Positions 6,666 through 14,768 of a DNA stretch of 64,000 nt are shown here, piece after piece (the stretch's first letter is position 1; each line of letters begins with the position of its first letter). This DNA is from a virus: the IMG/VR virus record IMGVR_UViG_3300046804_003518, positions 1 through 64,000 of that record. One strand, written 5' to 3'. The position numbers were made by a program, and so were the translations under genes. Below the pieces are notes generated by a model. The model did no database searches, was not told where the DNA came from, and was given only the letters and a program-made list of their open reading frames with translations.

Positions 6666-7589
6666 ATGGCAAGTTCATTTAATCAATTGAAGCAAGGTCG
6701 TAAGAGTGACTTCGATAAGCTCGCAAAGGCTGTCGAGAAGCTCAATGAGAAGCAAGGTGGTGGCGGAGCGGATACTCGCTTCTGGCAACCAGGTGTCGAC
6801 CAAGCTGGTAACGGTTTCGCCGTTATTCGTTTCCTCCCAGCACCCGCTGGTGAAGACAATCCTTTCGTAAGAGTCTTTTCGCATGGCTTTAAGGGTCCAG
6901 GTGGCTGGTTCATTGAGAACTGCCCAACGACTCTCAATGAGAAGTGCCCTGCTTGTGAAGAGAACACTAAGCTCTGGAACAGTGGTGTTGATTCCAACAA
7001 GAAGATTGTTTCTGAGAGAAAGCGAAAGCTAAACTTTATTTCTAACATCTACGTTGTTCGTGATCCTGCAAACCCTTCTAACGAAGGTAAGGTATTCTTG
7101 TTTAAGTATGGCAAGAAGATCTACGACAAGATCAATAATGCAATGTATCCTGAGTTTGAAGATGAGAAGGCAGTCAATCCTTTCGATATGTGGGAAGGCG
7201 CTGACTTCAAGTTGAAGATTCGTAAGGTTGAAGGGTATCGTAACTACGATAAGTCTGAGTTCGATAGTCCTGCTGCTCTCCTTGATGATGATGGTAAGCT
7301 CGAGAAGATTTGGCAGAGTGAGCATTCACTTGCCAGCTTCACTGATAAGAAGGAATTCAAGGGCTATGAGGAATTGAGTGCTCGTTTGGCTAAGTCTCTC
7401 GGCCACGCTGCTCCAATGACTCGTGCTATTGAAGAGGAAGCTGAGGAAGAAGATACTCCTGTCTACCGTCCTAAGGCAGCACCAGCTAAGCAAGAGAAGG
7501 AAGCATGGAATTCTGATGATGAAGCGTTCACACCTTCTGATTCAGAAGATGATCTTCCAAATTTCTTTAAGAAGTTAGCTGAAGAATAA
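6666..7589 (+). CDS. 32: single-stranded DNA-binding protein gp32
   Basis: 307 aa (T4: 301). The basic N-terminal segment (SFNQLKQGRKSDFDKLAKAV) is the cooperative domain. The core carries the zinc site of gp32: a His in FSHGFKGP and the Cys triad in ENCPTTLNEKCPAC, matching the T4 His-Cys-Cys-Cys set. The C-terminus is acidic (EEEAEEEDT; SDSEDDLPNFF), the part that recruits replication proteins such as gp59. It coats ssDNA during replication, recombination and repair. The start is ATG 6666 with a GGAGAA ribosome site 11 nt upstream, not the earlier in-frame codon at 6615. A strong terminator follows. Confidence 0.95.
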   Translation: MASSFNQLKQGRKSDFDKLAKAVEKLNEKQGGGGADTRFWQPGVDQAGNGFAVIRFLPAPAGEDNPFVRVFSHGFKGPGGWFIENCPTTLNEKCPACEENTKLWNSGVDSNKKIVSERKRKLNFISNIYVVRDPANPSNEGKVFLFKYGKKIYDKINNAMYPEFEDEKAVNPFDMWEGADFKLKIRKVEGYRNYDKSEFDSPAALLDDDGKLEKIWQSEHSLASFTDKKEFKGYEELSARLAKSLGHAAPMTRAIEEEAEEEDTPVYRPKAAPAKQEKEAWNSDDEAFTPSDSEDDLPNFFKKLAEE

Positions 7590-7629
7590 TATCATTAGTG
7601 AGCGTGTAGACGCATCGATTGATGATATG

Positions 7630-7661
7630 GAGGGGCCAGGAAACTGGCCCCCTTTCTTTTT
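7630..7661 (+). terminator. Rho-independent terminator after gp32
   Basis: GGGGCCAG (7632-7639), GAAA tetraloop (7640-7643) and CTGGCCCC (7644-7651) form a perfect 8-bp GC-rich stem, followed by TTTCTTTTT. The T-run touches the stop codon of the convergent tape-measure gene (7660-7662). On the opposite strand no T-run follows the stem, so it should act mainly for gp32. Confidence 0.9.
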
Positions 7662-10137
7662 AGAATGCGCTAACTCGTTGCTCTCCTCTACTTAGAGCAG
7701 CACCAAATGTTGGGGTGGCAGATGGACGAGTTGCAAAATTGTTTGTCTGACCATTATTAACATTTGTCGTTGGAGCATTAACAATAGCATTACCACGACC
7801 CTGGCCTGCTGCTGCTGAATCAGCAGCTGCTACTCTTTGCGAGTCTGTCATTATTTGTTGGCCAGGTGGAGTTGTTTGTACTGGTTCAACTCTTCTGCCT
7901 TCTGCTACTGCTGCTCTTTGTTCTGGTGTTGCCTGAGCAGTTGCCGCAGCAACTTTATTAGCGCTTTCCATCTTCTGTAGCTGAGCTTCCGCTGCGTTTC
8001 TACCAGCAGACCCTTCTGGCATCTTTCCTGCAAGATCACGTTGCTTCTGAATATCAGCTTCGCTGTATGGTCCTACAGCTTGGACTGGTGCAGGTGGAGT
8101 TGCTCCACGCACGGCCGCAGCAGCTGTACGGTCAAGAACATTGCCCTGGGCTGGTTGAGCACTAGGTACTGCACCTTGTTGTGGTGGTCCACCAGCCTCT
8201 GCCATCTTATTCTGAGACTTCATATTTTCAAGTCTGGAACGGGCTGCACTGATTGCTGCCTTGCCACCAGACTTTTCAGCAACAGCTAAATTACGCTCAG
8301 CGGCTGCAATATCTTCTTTACTATAAACACCATTTGAACCACCAGCTGGCTTAGCTGCTGGTTGTGCTGCTGGACCAGGAGCAGGTTGTGGACCTGCCGC
8401 GCCACCTGCAGGCTGGCCAGCCGCACCTGGAGCTGGTCTATTCAATGCCTCGGCAATCTTGGCAAGAGCTGTTAGCGCATCGCCAGTCTTTTCAAATCCC
8501 TTAGCTGCATCAGCAATCTTTCTTAGGCCAGCAGCTAAGATATCAACATTCTGCATGAAGTTCTTGGATACTTCAAAGTTAGATAGCTTCTGAAGAGCTT
8601 TCAGTGAGTCAGGTAGTTTATTAATTTCTGTAGATGCTTCGCCAAGTCTAATTAGCTTTTCAATTGGATCATTCTTACCAAACAGGCTACTGATGAAATT
8701 GCCAATAGCACCAATAACACTTGTTGCACCTAAGCCAGCAAGAGCTAAGCCCACAGCAGTTATGCCAGCCGCGGCGCCAAGCAATTGTGCTCCATTCAGC
8801 TTGCCTACACTTGTGAGGAAATCGCTAAATGCTGGTAGAGCAGCTCCAACAACATTCAATGCGGCACCAAATGCAAGCAAAGCAACGCTCATTACACCAA
8901 GAGCTGCTGAACCAGCAATAACCATTGGTAGTACCATTCCCAGACCTACAACAGCTGCTGTCAACCCTATGATGCCTAGAGCAGCAACGCCAAGTGCTTT
9001 CCAATCTACGTTTGCAAATTGTTGGAATGCCTTACCGGCAAGGAACAGTGCGCCAGACATAATTGTAAGAGCAGCAGCACCCTTAATCATGCTGACTGTG
9101 CCCTTCTCTAGCAACTTCATTACAAGGACTAGACCTGTTATACCAACAAGTCCTTTAGCAACTCCTGCCCAATCTACATCTGCAAACTGCTTAAATGCTT
9201 TAGCAGCTATGTAGAGTGCACCAGACACAACTACGAGGGCAGCTGCACCCTTTAATACTTTAGCAGTACCAAAACTCTCGATACCTTTAGCAAGACTGGT
9301 TAGTAGGGATTTTAGACCCTGGCCAATCTTAGAAATAAACTGCTTAATACCATCTGCTAGCTTACCTAACACCTTACTTACGGTGTCGGCAATACCAACA
9401 AACAGCTCTTTAATTGACTTGCCAATCTTCTGGGCACCCTGTAGGAACTTATCGAGGCCAGATGGTCCCTTAGGTGTGGCTGGACCTTTACCAGGAGCCT
9501 CAGGAGCACCAGGAGCGGCACCACCAGGCGCCGCAATGCCACCAGTACCTGGTAGTTCGGGTTTCTTACCCATGAGGAAGTCTTTTGCTTTAGTGAAAAG
9601 ACCACCTACAGCTTTATTAATGGCTTTTCTGAATCCCGACAATGCCACATACAATATAGCAAACAGTGTTACTAACTTGCCAATACCAGTTTCAAGTAAT
9701 CCAAAAGCCTTCGAAAGACCTATAACAAATCCAACTAGTAGAGGTATTAAAACCTTTTCAAAAAACTCACCCAGTTTTTCCCAGAATGATTTTTCTTTTT
9801 TTTCTTTTGGCTTTTCTTTTTCTTTTGGTTTTTGATCTTCTCTTTGCTTCTCAATCTGCGCCCCCTCGTCCATAGCAGGAGGTCTCATTTGAGGCAGATT
9901 TTCTTCTAAAACTTTCTTGGTTTCTCTAAACGATGTAACCTGGGCATCCATCTTGCCAGCAATGTTATAGAGATTAACAGCTGACTGTGCGGTGAAGATC
10001 AGTAGCTGCTGAAGGGTTGTCTCTTGACTTAACTTGTCAATTTTATCAACTATATCAGTATGCATGAGGTCAAGCTTGGCTAAAACCTCAATGCCTTGTT
10101 TTTCTAGTTGGGTGTTGTCTAATTTAGGTAAGGCCAT
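7660..10137 (-). CDS. tail tape measure protein (gp29 position)
   Basis: 825 aa (T4 gp29: 590). An N-terminal helical region (about 1-90) is followed by a Lys/Glu/Pro stretch (100-116), two hydrophobic helices (about 129-145 and 155-170), a Pro/Gly/Ala linker (195-227) and a long hydrophobic region. In that region a ~50-residue unit occurs twice (about 296-345 and 351-400), sharing KGAAAL...SGAL..A.KAF.QFA.VDW. The last ~250 residues are Ala/Gln/Pro-rich. Hydrophobic helix-rich repeats of this sort are typical of tape measures, which set tail length and enter the host membrane on ejection. It is last in the - strand late operon, directly after the frameshift chaperone gene. At roughly 0.15 nm per residue a ~120-nm tail would be expected (inference). 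Confidence 0.78.
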   Translation of the reverse strand: MALPKLDNTQLEKQGIEVLAKLDLMHTDIVDKIDKLSQETTLQQLLIFTAQSAVNLYNIAGKMDAQVTSFRETKKVLEENLPQMRPPAMDEGAQIEKQREDQKPKEKEKPKEKKEKSFWEKLGEFFEKVLIPLLVGFVIGLSKAFGLLETGIGKLVTLFAILYVALSGFRKAINKAVGGLFTKAKDFLMGKKPELPGTGGIAAPGGAAPGAPEAPGKGPATPKGPSGLDKFLQGAQKIGKSIKELFVGIADTVSKVLGKLADGIKQFISKIGQGLKSLLTSLAKGIESFGTAKVLKGAAALVVVSGALYIAAKAFKQFADVDWAGVAKGLVGITGLVLVMKLLEKGTVSMIKGAAALTIMSGALFLAGKAFQQFANVDWKALGVAALGIIGLTAAVVGLGMVLPMVIAGSAALGVMSVALLAFGAALNVVGAALPAFSDFLTSVGKLNGAQLLGAAAGITAVGLALAGLGATSVIGAIGNFISSLFGKNDPIEKLIRLGEASTEINKLPDSLKALQKLSNFEVSKNFMQNVDILAAGLRKIADAAKGFEKTGDALTALAKIAEALNRPAPGAAGQPAGGAAGPQPAPGPAAQPAAKPAGGSNGVYSKEDIAAAERNLAVAEKSGGKAAISAARSRLENMKSQNKMAEAGGPPQQGAVPSAQPAQGNVLDRTAAAAVRGATPPAPVQAVGPYSEADIQKQRDLAGKMPEGSAGRNAAEAQLQKMESANKVAAATAQATPEQRAAVAEGRRVEPVQTTPPGQQIMTDSQRVAAADSAAAGQGRGNAIVNAPTTNVNNGQTNNFATRPSATPTFGAALSRGEQRVSAF

Positions 10138-10325
10138 TATACGTCTTTATATCCTGCTTTTCTTAATCTTTCTTTCTCTTTCTCAAGATAATCAATTAGC
10201 ATAGCAACATAAACATCACGTTCAAATGGCAAAAGACCTTCAACATCACTAATGGAATATTTATGATGTTGACACAACGCAAAGATAGTTTGATAGTAAT
10301 TGGCTAGGTTACTGTACCCAGCCAA
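10137..10325 (-). CDS. short ORF read as -1 frameshift extension of the gp26-like protein
   Basis: 62 codons beginning at TTG 10325, two bases after the gp26-like stop and without a Shine-Dalgarno. It lies in the -1 frame relative to gp26 and a complete frameshift signal precedes it (10300-10337). Slipping would give a fusion reading ...ENFFLVLAGYSNLANYY. The product (YYQTIFALCQHHKYSISDVE, then FERDVYVAMLIDYLEKEKE) is helical and resembles tape-measure chaperone C-termini such as lambda gpT in position and size, not demonstrably in sequence. Its stop overlaps the tape-measure start (TAATG). It may alternatively be a separate gp51-like assembly protein. Confidence 0.75.
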   Translation of the reverse strand: MAGYSNLANYYQTIFALCQHHKYSISDVEGLLPFERDVYVAMLIDYLEKEKERLRKAGYKDV

Positions 10326-10337
10326 TACTAGAAAAAA
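10300..10337 (-). promoter_or_regulatory. programmed -1 ribosomal frameshift signal
   Basis: Read on the - strand: slippery heptamer T TTT TTC (10337-10331) in the gp26 frame, stop TAG plus TA as a 5-nt spacer (10330-10326), then a hairpin (10325-10300) with a 10-bp stem TTGGCTGGGT/ACCTAGCCAA (one G-U pair) and loop ACAGTA. After slipping, tRNA-Phe re-pairs with TTT in both sites. Layout and position before the tape measure match the G/GT frameshift of lambda-type tails. Confidence 0.85.
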
Positions 10338-11023
10338 TTCTCGAGGCCCTCGAGTCTTAGTTCTTTAACTACCTTATCCTTTGTTACATACTTAGCATCA
10401 TAGACAAGTTTTGGCATTGATTCAAAGTACTTCTGAATTTGTTCAACATGGTTCTTGTTGAGGGACAGAATGAAATCATCCATTTCTTGCTTCGAATAAT
10501 TCACTGTTTCAAATACTTCTTCACCTTCGTAAATCTGATGAATACAGCCTCTTAGTACTGATAGCGTTGTATCCATTTGGTTTGAATCTTCAATTTTAGA
10601 TAGAATGCTGAATGTTGGATACTTCAAAACAACACCAACGGTGTCAGTTAACTTAATGTTATTTGGAACATCAGCCTTCTTAAACACTTCAACCTTATCA
10701 AGATTGATTTCAACCTCGTATGTTTGTTGATCATCTGCATCCTTAACAAGTACCTTGGATACGTTTGAGACAGACTTTGATCTTAGGCAAAGGAAGAAGT
10801 ATTCCAAGTCGATAGCTGCCATGTTATCAACATCCACCTGATCAATTGCACAGTTGTTGATTAGCTGCTTATAAACATTAATAATATCTTTCTTTTCACC
10901 TGACTCCTGGGCCATTAGTAAAAGCTTTTCTTCTCTTACTGTGAAAGGTCTATAGTGAACAACTTTACCATTAGATGGTAGCGTTAATTGAAAGATTGGT
11001 TGACTAATTTTTGGTAGTGGCAT
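10328..11023 (-). CDS. 26: gp26-like baseplate hub/tape-measure chaperone
   Basis: 231 aa (T4 gp26: 208). The N-terminus PLPKISQPIFQLTLPSNGK followed by VHYRPFTVREEKLLLMAQES and the segment DLEYFFLCLRSKSVSN are the marks of the gp26 family of T4-like phages. In T4, gp26 is needed for central hub assembly. Its place immediately before the tape measure and its frameshifted extension argue that it is the functional counterpart of lambda gpG, a tape-measure chaperone. The gene ends AAT TTT TTC TAG, the slippery site itself. A Shine-Dalgarno-like GAGG (minus strand 10's of bases before ATG 11023) precedes the start. Confidence 0.85.
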   Translation of the reverse strand: MPLPKISQPIFQLTLPSNGKVVHYRPFTVREEKLLLMAQESGEKKDIINVYKQLINNCAIDQVDVDNMAAIDLEYFFLCLRSKSVSNVSKVLVKDADDQQTYEVEINLDKVEVFKKADVPNNIKLTDTVGVVLKYPTFSILSKIEDSNQMDTTLSVLRGCIHQIYEGEEVFETVNYSKQEMDDFILSLNKNHVEQIQKYFESMPKLVYDAKYVTKDKVVKELRLEGLENFF

Positions 11024-11036
11024 GATTCACCTCACG

Positions 11037-12140
11037 TTAAATTTTAAAAATATTCTTTGGACTGCGTCCACCTGTGATTGTTTTTGCTTCTTGTCTCAAC
11101 TCTTTCTTTAGTGATGAGTTGAGACCCCTTAATACGCCCAATGTCTTTCTTACATCCATTGCTGCGCTGAGTGCGTTTTGACCTGTCTTAATATATTTGT
11201 TGCCATAAATGCTTTGTTCAAGTCTTGCAGTGGCAGATACGGCCTCTGTACGAATTGATTTAGATGTATCTCTGACGTTTGTAGCAAACTCGTTAATTGA
11301 TTGAAGAGCTGTTGGCTTATAAGGACCAATCTGAGATGGCTGGCCAAAGTCGCTCAGATTGACAGGTGGGGCAGATTGTAATCTTGGATTTGTGACTTCC
11401 AACTTTCTATTCTTAAATCCACCACCAGCTAAATTTGTTGGAGGAACATTATCTTCTGCTCCTGGAGGAACTCTGCTATTTGGTTTATCAAATGAGAACG
11501 AAGGTGGAACTGGTATTCTCAACTCTGTTGGATCTGGTCTTGGTTGATCGAGCTTCTTATATTCAAATGACTTATAGGTAAATGTAACATTGAATGAAAG
11601 AATATCGTTACCAGACTGCCAATCTAAACCTGGTTCACTAATTGATAGTGGGAAGGCTTCATACATTGAAAATATCATTACTGAGCCATCCTGGGGGTCA
11701 GCGCCAGCTGCTCTTAACTTATCTCCAAATAACATAATGTCAATTTTTGTTATATATTCTGATCTATAAGAAAGCTGGTTACTAAATGCACCTGATCTTA
11801 TTTGGTCTTGGGTGTGGCTTAGGTTGACAATGTTTCTTAGCCAATCATAAAAATAGGCTAGAGAGTCGCCATCACCATCTGCGTAGAACTTCAGTGTGAT
11901 ATCGGTTGTTGCAATATCGTAGGCCATCTTCACTGTTGGACCTTGGCCATAGATTTTTGATTCTTGAGTTAGAATTTGAATGCCAGGCAATGATGCAGCA
12001 GCTGCAAGATAAGCAAGATCAGGTGGCTCAACCCCTGCTCTTGCTACCCACTTTGGTGGGTAAATGTATACAATGAAATTAGAAGGTTTCAGAAACCCCA
12101 TTTCAGTTGATACTTTGAAATCTTCTATGTTAAATGCCAT
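11037..12140 (-). CDS. gp48/gp54-family baseplate tail-tube protein
   Basis: 367 aa (T4 gp48 364, gp54 320). Segments ASLPGIQILTQESKIYGQGP, DITLKFYADGDGDSLAYFYD and ISEPGLDWQSGNDILSFNVT are typical of the tail-tube-like fold of gp48/gp54, which cap the baseplate hub and start tube polymerisation. The C-terminal third is Pro/Ser/Arg-rich and probably flexible. It lies in the same operon as the tape measure, as gp48 does in T4. A second family member is encoded on the other strand at 13196; I cannot tell which is gp48 and which gp54. Confidence 0.8.
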   Translation of the reverse strand: MAFNIEDFKVSTEMGFLKPSNFIVYIYPPKWVARAGVEPPDLAYLAAAASLPGIQILTQESKIYGQGPTVKMAYDIATTDITLKFYADGDGDSLAYFYDWLRNIVNLSHTQDQIRSGAFSNQLSYRSEYITKIDIMLFGDKLRAAGADPQDGSVMIFSMYEAFPLSISEPGLDWQSGNDILSFNVTFTYKSFEYKKLDQPRPDPTELRIPVPPSFSFDKPNSRVPPGAEDNVPPTNLAGGGFKNRKLEVTNPRLQSAPPVNLSDFGQPSQIGPYKPTALQSINEFATNVRDTSKSIRTEAVSATARLEQSIYGNKYIKTGQNALSAAMDVRKTLGVLRGLNSSLKKELRQEAKTITGGRSPKNIFKI

Positions 12141-12143
12141 GTG

Positions 12144-12755
12144 CTAAAACCTGTTTCTAGAATCTTGCCATACGTTTCTCTTTGTGTCCTTTCTAAACTG
12201 TTCAGAAGGCACAAATAGAGCTAAATTCCATTCCGAAGGTTCAATGTAAATTAATGTTGACTGCATCCCCTCGTTCAAGTAATGTTTATAGCATGGCTTG
12301 AACCATCTATATTTAGATGAACTACTAAGAAGGTCATACGTCATTCTCAGTCTTGTTGTCTCATCAAATGCAGTATTATTAAGAAGATTATATAATTGAT
12401 CCATCAATAATGCTCTGAATTTTGGTGGTAGATAATGAAGATTGATGCCAAAGAACCCACCTGCTACTCTTCTTACTGGAAACACTAATGGAAACCTATC
12501 ATAAAAAGGAAGCGTATCCATATGCTTTGGCTTATAAAGAAACATATACAGACGGCCAACCAACGGAACCTTACGCCTTCTATCTGTTTCCTTTAGGAAT
12601 GATCTTGGTACAACATCTGCTGGTCTTAGCGATTCGTACTTCGATTTTAACCACTGTAGCGATTGCATTGAGTTATCAAGCTCAATACCTTCATCCTCAG
12701 CCTGTTTTAATAACTTTAGGAATCCAGGAATATTGGAGTTAGTAGTGGTAGCCAT
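12144..12755 (-). CDS. conserved T4-like structural/assembly protein, 203 aa
   Basis: I recognise the pattern but not a proven function: FLKLLKQAEDEGIELDNSMQ at the N-terminus, then LYMFLYKPKHMDTLPFYDRF and FGINLHYLPPKFRALLMDQL, ending SEWNLALFVPSEQF. Proteins like this sit beside gp4 in T4-like phages of marine bacteria. A head-completion or DNA-end-protection role (gp2-like) would suit the position but is not visible in the sequence. It overlaps gp4 by 17 nt and is 3 nt from the gp48/54-like gene. Confidence 0.65.
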   Translation of the reverse strand: MATTTNSNIPGFLKLLKQAEDEGIELDNSMQSLQWLKSKYESLRPADVVPRSFLKETDRRRKVPLVGRLYMFLYKPKHMDTLPFYDRFPLVFPVRRVAGGFFGINLHYLPPKFRALLMDQLYNLLNNTAFDETTRLRMTYDLLSSSSKYRWFKPCYKHYLNEGMQSTLIYIEPSEWNLALFVPSEQFRKDTKRNVWQDSRNRF

Positions 12756-13182
12756 TAATTTCTCGTTCAGTTAGGATCTGAAACTTCCATTTTCTTTCAT
12801 CGCAAAACTCTTTACACGCCTTCCACTTAGCATTATTGATACCCCAATTCTTCACATCATTAATGTATCTTGGTGTTACTCTGCTCTTCTTTTCTGGAGG
12901 CTTTGTTTGAGAAGATGGCTTAATCTCTATTACAATCCTATCAATATTACCATTCTTGTCGCGTCTCTTTACACTGAAATCAGGAAAGTATCTGTGGTAT
13001 CTACCATCGATTGGCGATAGATAAGGTACAAAAAACTCCTCACTTGACCACTCCAATACATCAGGATGTGTATCTAAATAGTTCATCAATTTAAGCTCCA
13101 AAGATGAACGATAAATAACATTGGTGGGGTCACCTCTGTATTTTTGTGGATTTTTGACTTTGTAGCGCCCCTTATAACTCAT
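12739..13182 (-). CDS. 4: head completion nuclease gp4 (gp50)
   Basis: 147 aa (T4: 150). Characteristic blocks in order: GRYKVKNPQKYRGDPTNVIY, RSSLELKLMNYLDTHPDVLE, WSSEEFFVPYLSP, HRYFPDFSVK and IVIEIKPSSQTKPP. Glu (SSLE), Asp (PDF) and Glu-x-Lys (EIK) form a PD-(D/E)xK-type active site like TnsA. In T4 gp4 completes the head after packaging and trims DNA ends. It is the first gene of the - strand operon. No Shine-Dalgarno precedes the ATG; a perfect late -10 element ends 5 nt upstream, so transcription should begin at or next to the start codon. Confidence 0.92.
   Translation of the reverse strand: MSYKGRYKVKNPQKYRGDPTNVIYRSSLELKLMNYLDTHPDVLEWSSEEFFVPYLSPIDGRYHRYFPDFSVKRRDKNGNIDRIVIEIKPSSQTKPPEKKSRVTPRYINDVKNWGINNAKWKACKEFCDERKWKFQILTEREINGYHY
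13110..13117 (+). promoter_or_regulatory. possible late promoter GATAAATA for the + strand baseplate operon
   Basis: GATAAATA (7/8 match to TATAAATA) lies inside gp4, 78 bp before ATG 13196, and is the best + strand candidate for the operon that begins there. Use of it would give a ~73-nt leader antisense to the 5' end of gp4. Seven-of-eight matches occur by chance in this AT-rich DNA, so support is weak. Confidence 0.35.
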
Positions 13183-13187
13183 AAAGG

Positions 13188-13195
13188 TATTTATA
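13188..13195 (-). promoter_or_regulatory. T4-type late promoter TATAAATA (minus strand)
   Basis: On the - strand TATAAATA occupies 13195-13188, 5 nt before gp4 ATG 13182. It fills most of the 13-bp gap between the divergent genes gp4 and 13196. The expected +1 is about 6 nt downstream, i.e. at the start codon. Confidence 0.75.
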
Positions 13196-14193
13196 TGCCA
13201 GGTTCAGCTAGAAGAAGATACAACCATCCAGCTGCCGTAATTGGTGCAACTAAGAATAGTAGATCACTTGCCGGCCTTGTGTTTCCAGCCGGTGACAACA
13301 AACTTAACATGGGTATGTTGTTTAAGTTTGTTAAGTATTCAATCACGTTTGGCAGTGGCGTTAAAGCTGCCCAGGCAACAAATTTAACCAACGCTCACAT
13401 TGCGCTACCCTTACCAGAAGGATTGCAAGATACATTAAATATTAACTATGATGTAGTTGATATGGGTGTCGTATCTGCTGGCCTACAAAGCGGTGAAGCT
13501 GTGGGCAATGACTTAAAGAACAAAGGTGCAATTGAGGGGCTAAAGACCTTTGGCAAGAGAGCAGCAGGTGACACTGAGTACTTGGCTAGAACAGCAATTA
13601 ATCAATTGGGTGCTGTTGGTTCTGGTCTTAATGCAGCATCTGGTAATGTGCCAAACCCATTTACGACAACAGTATTTAAGAATGTTGATTTAAGAAAGCA
13701 CACGCTAACATGGAAACTAACTCCAGAAACGCCAGAAGATTCTATTGCAATTAAAAATATTATTAATCTCTTCAAGTGGGAAGCTCTACCTGGCGGCGGT
13801 GCTGGGTCACCATTCCTTACAATGCCAAATGAAGTGATGGTGGATTTCTTTGGCACGAATGCTTTATACGGTTTTGGTAGATGTGTAATTACAGGTGTTA
13901 CTGTTAACTATAATCCAACAAATGTACCAGCATTCTATAAGAACATTGGCCAAGGCCTAATTAGTGCTCCTCAGCAAGTAGAGCTTCAAGTACAGCTAAG
14001 TGAAGTGGAGCAGCTTACTGGTGGCGTATTTGCTGCCACAAAAGATTATGGTGGCCAGGGTGGCGCTACCCAGACCGTACAGTCTACTGGTGATGCAAGC
14101 AGCGAATCCCTACCACAAGATCAAAGACCAGGTAACAGACTTGTTAATGAAAATGTTAATGATCCTGTCAGACAGTATGATGTGGAAGAGTAG
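13196..14193 (+). CDS. gp48/gp54-family baseplate tail-tube protein
   Basis: 332 aa from ATG 13196, which has AAAGG 8 nt upstream; the open frame extends to 13144 but would overlap gp4 and lacks a ribosome site. Blocks HIALPLPEGLQDTLNINYDV, VFKNVDLRKHTLTWKLTPET and FGRCVITGVTVNYNPTNVPA match the tail-tube-like gp48/gp54 proteins that link baseplate hub and tail tube. It starts the + strand baseplate operon, divergent from gp4. With the - strand gene at 11037 it supplies the expected pair. Confidence 0.8.
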
Positions 14194-14210
14194 GCTTGAG
14201 GTAAACAATA

Positions 14211-14768
14211 ATGTCAGACAAATATTTTAAAAACTTCCCTCTCGTACAATATGGCGAGCACAGTGTAAGAAACATTATGCTCAAGGCAACACTTGGTAAG
14301 AAATTATTTGATAGTTTTGATAGCTTCTATCCTTACACTATTAAGGAAGGGGAAAGAATAACAGAAGTTGCTTTTAATTACTATGGATCTATTGATTATG
14401 TTTGGATTATTGTAATGTCTAACGATATGATAGATCCAGTATATGATTGGCCACTATTCAATGATGACTTTGAAAAATTCATCACTGAAAAGTATGGTAG
14501 TCTAGCGATAGCAATGAATGTTGCAAATGCTCAGTATTACAGAAATCCAAAGTATTCGTACTGGATGACTAAAACAACCTATAGCAATATATCTGCTTCA
14601 GAAAGAACTGGTTGGACAGCAGTTGATAACTATACGTATGAGCTAATTAAGAATGAGGAAAAGAGAAAAATTAGATTACTTAATAACGCTCTTGCAATTG
14701 ATATAGGATTGGAAATGGAAAAGATTTTCAGAAAAGTTAATTTACCAACAAGGGTGGCTGCTGAGTAA
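14211..14768 (+). CDS. 53: baseplate wedge protein gp53
   Basis: 185 aa (T4: 196). The segment PYTIKEGERITEVAFNYYGS followed by IDYVWIIVMSNDMIDPVYDW is the LysM-like N-terminal region of gp53, and FEKFITEKYGSLAIAM follows as in other T4-like phages. gp53 joins wedges to the hub in the inner baseplate. It begins 17 nt after the preceding stop, and its TAA overlaps the next ATG (TAATG). Confidence 0.9.
   Translation: MSDKYFKNFPLVQYGEHSVRNIMLKATLGKKLFDSFDSFYPYTIKEGERITEVAFNYYGSIDYVWIIVMSNDMIDPVYDWPLFNDDFEKFITEKYGSLAIAMNVANAQYYRNPKYSYWMTKTTYSNISASERTGWTAVDNYTYELIKNEEKRKIRLLNNALAIDIGLEMEKIFRKVNLPTRVAAE

Noticed and set aside
9383-9835. + strand open frames within the tape-measure gene, e.g. 8693-9214 and 9383-9835
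   Set aside because: Shadows of Ala/Gly/Pro-rich tape-measure codons on the other strand; composition is unlike any neighbouring gene and there are no ribosome sites.
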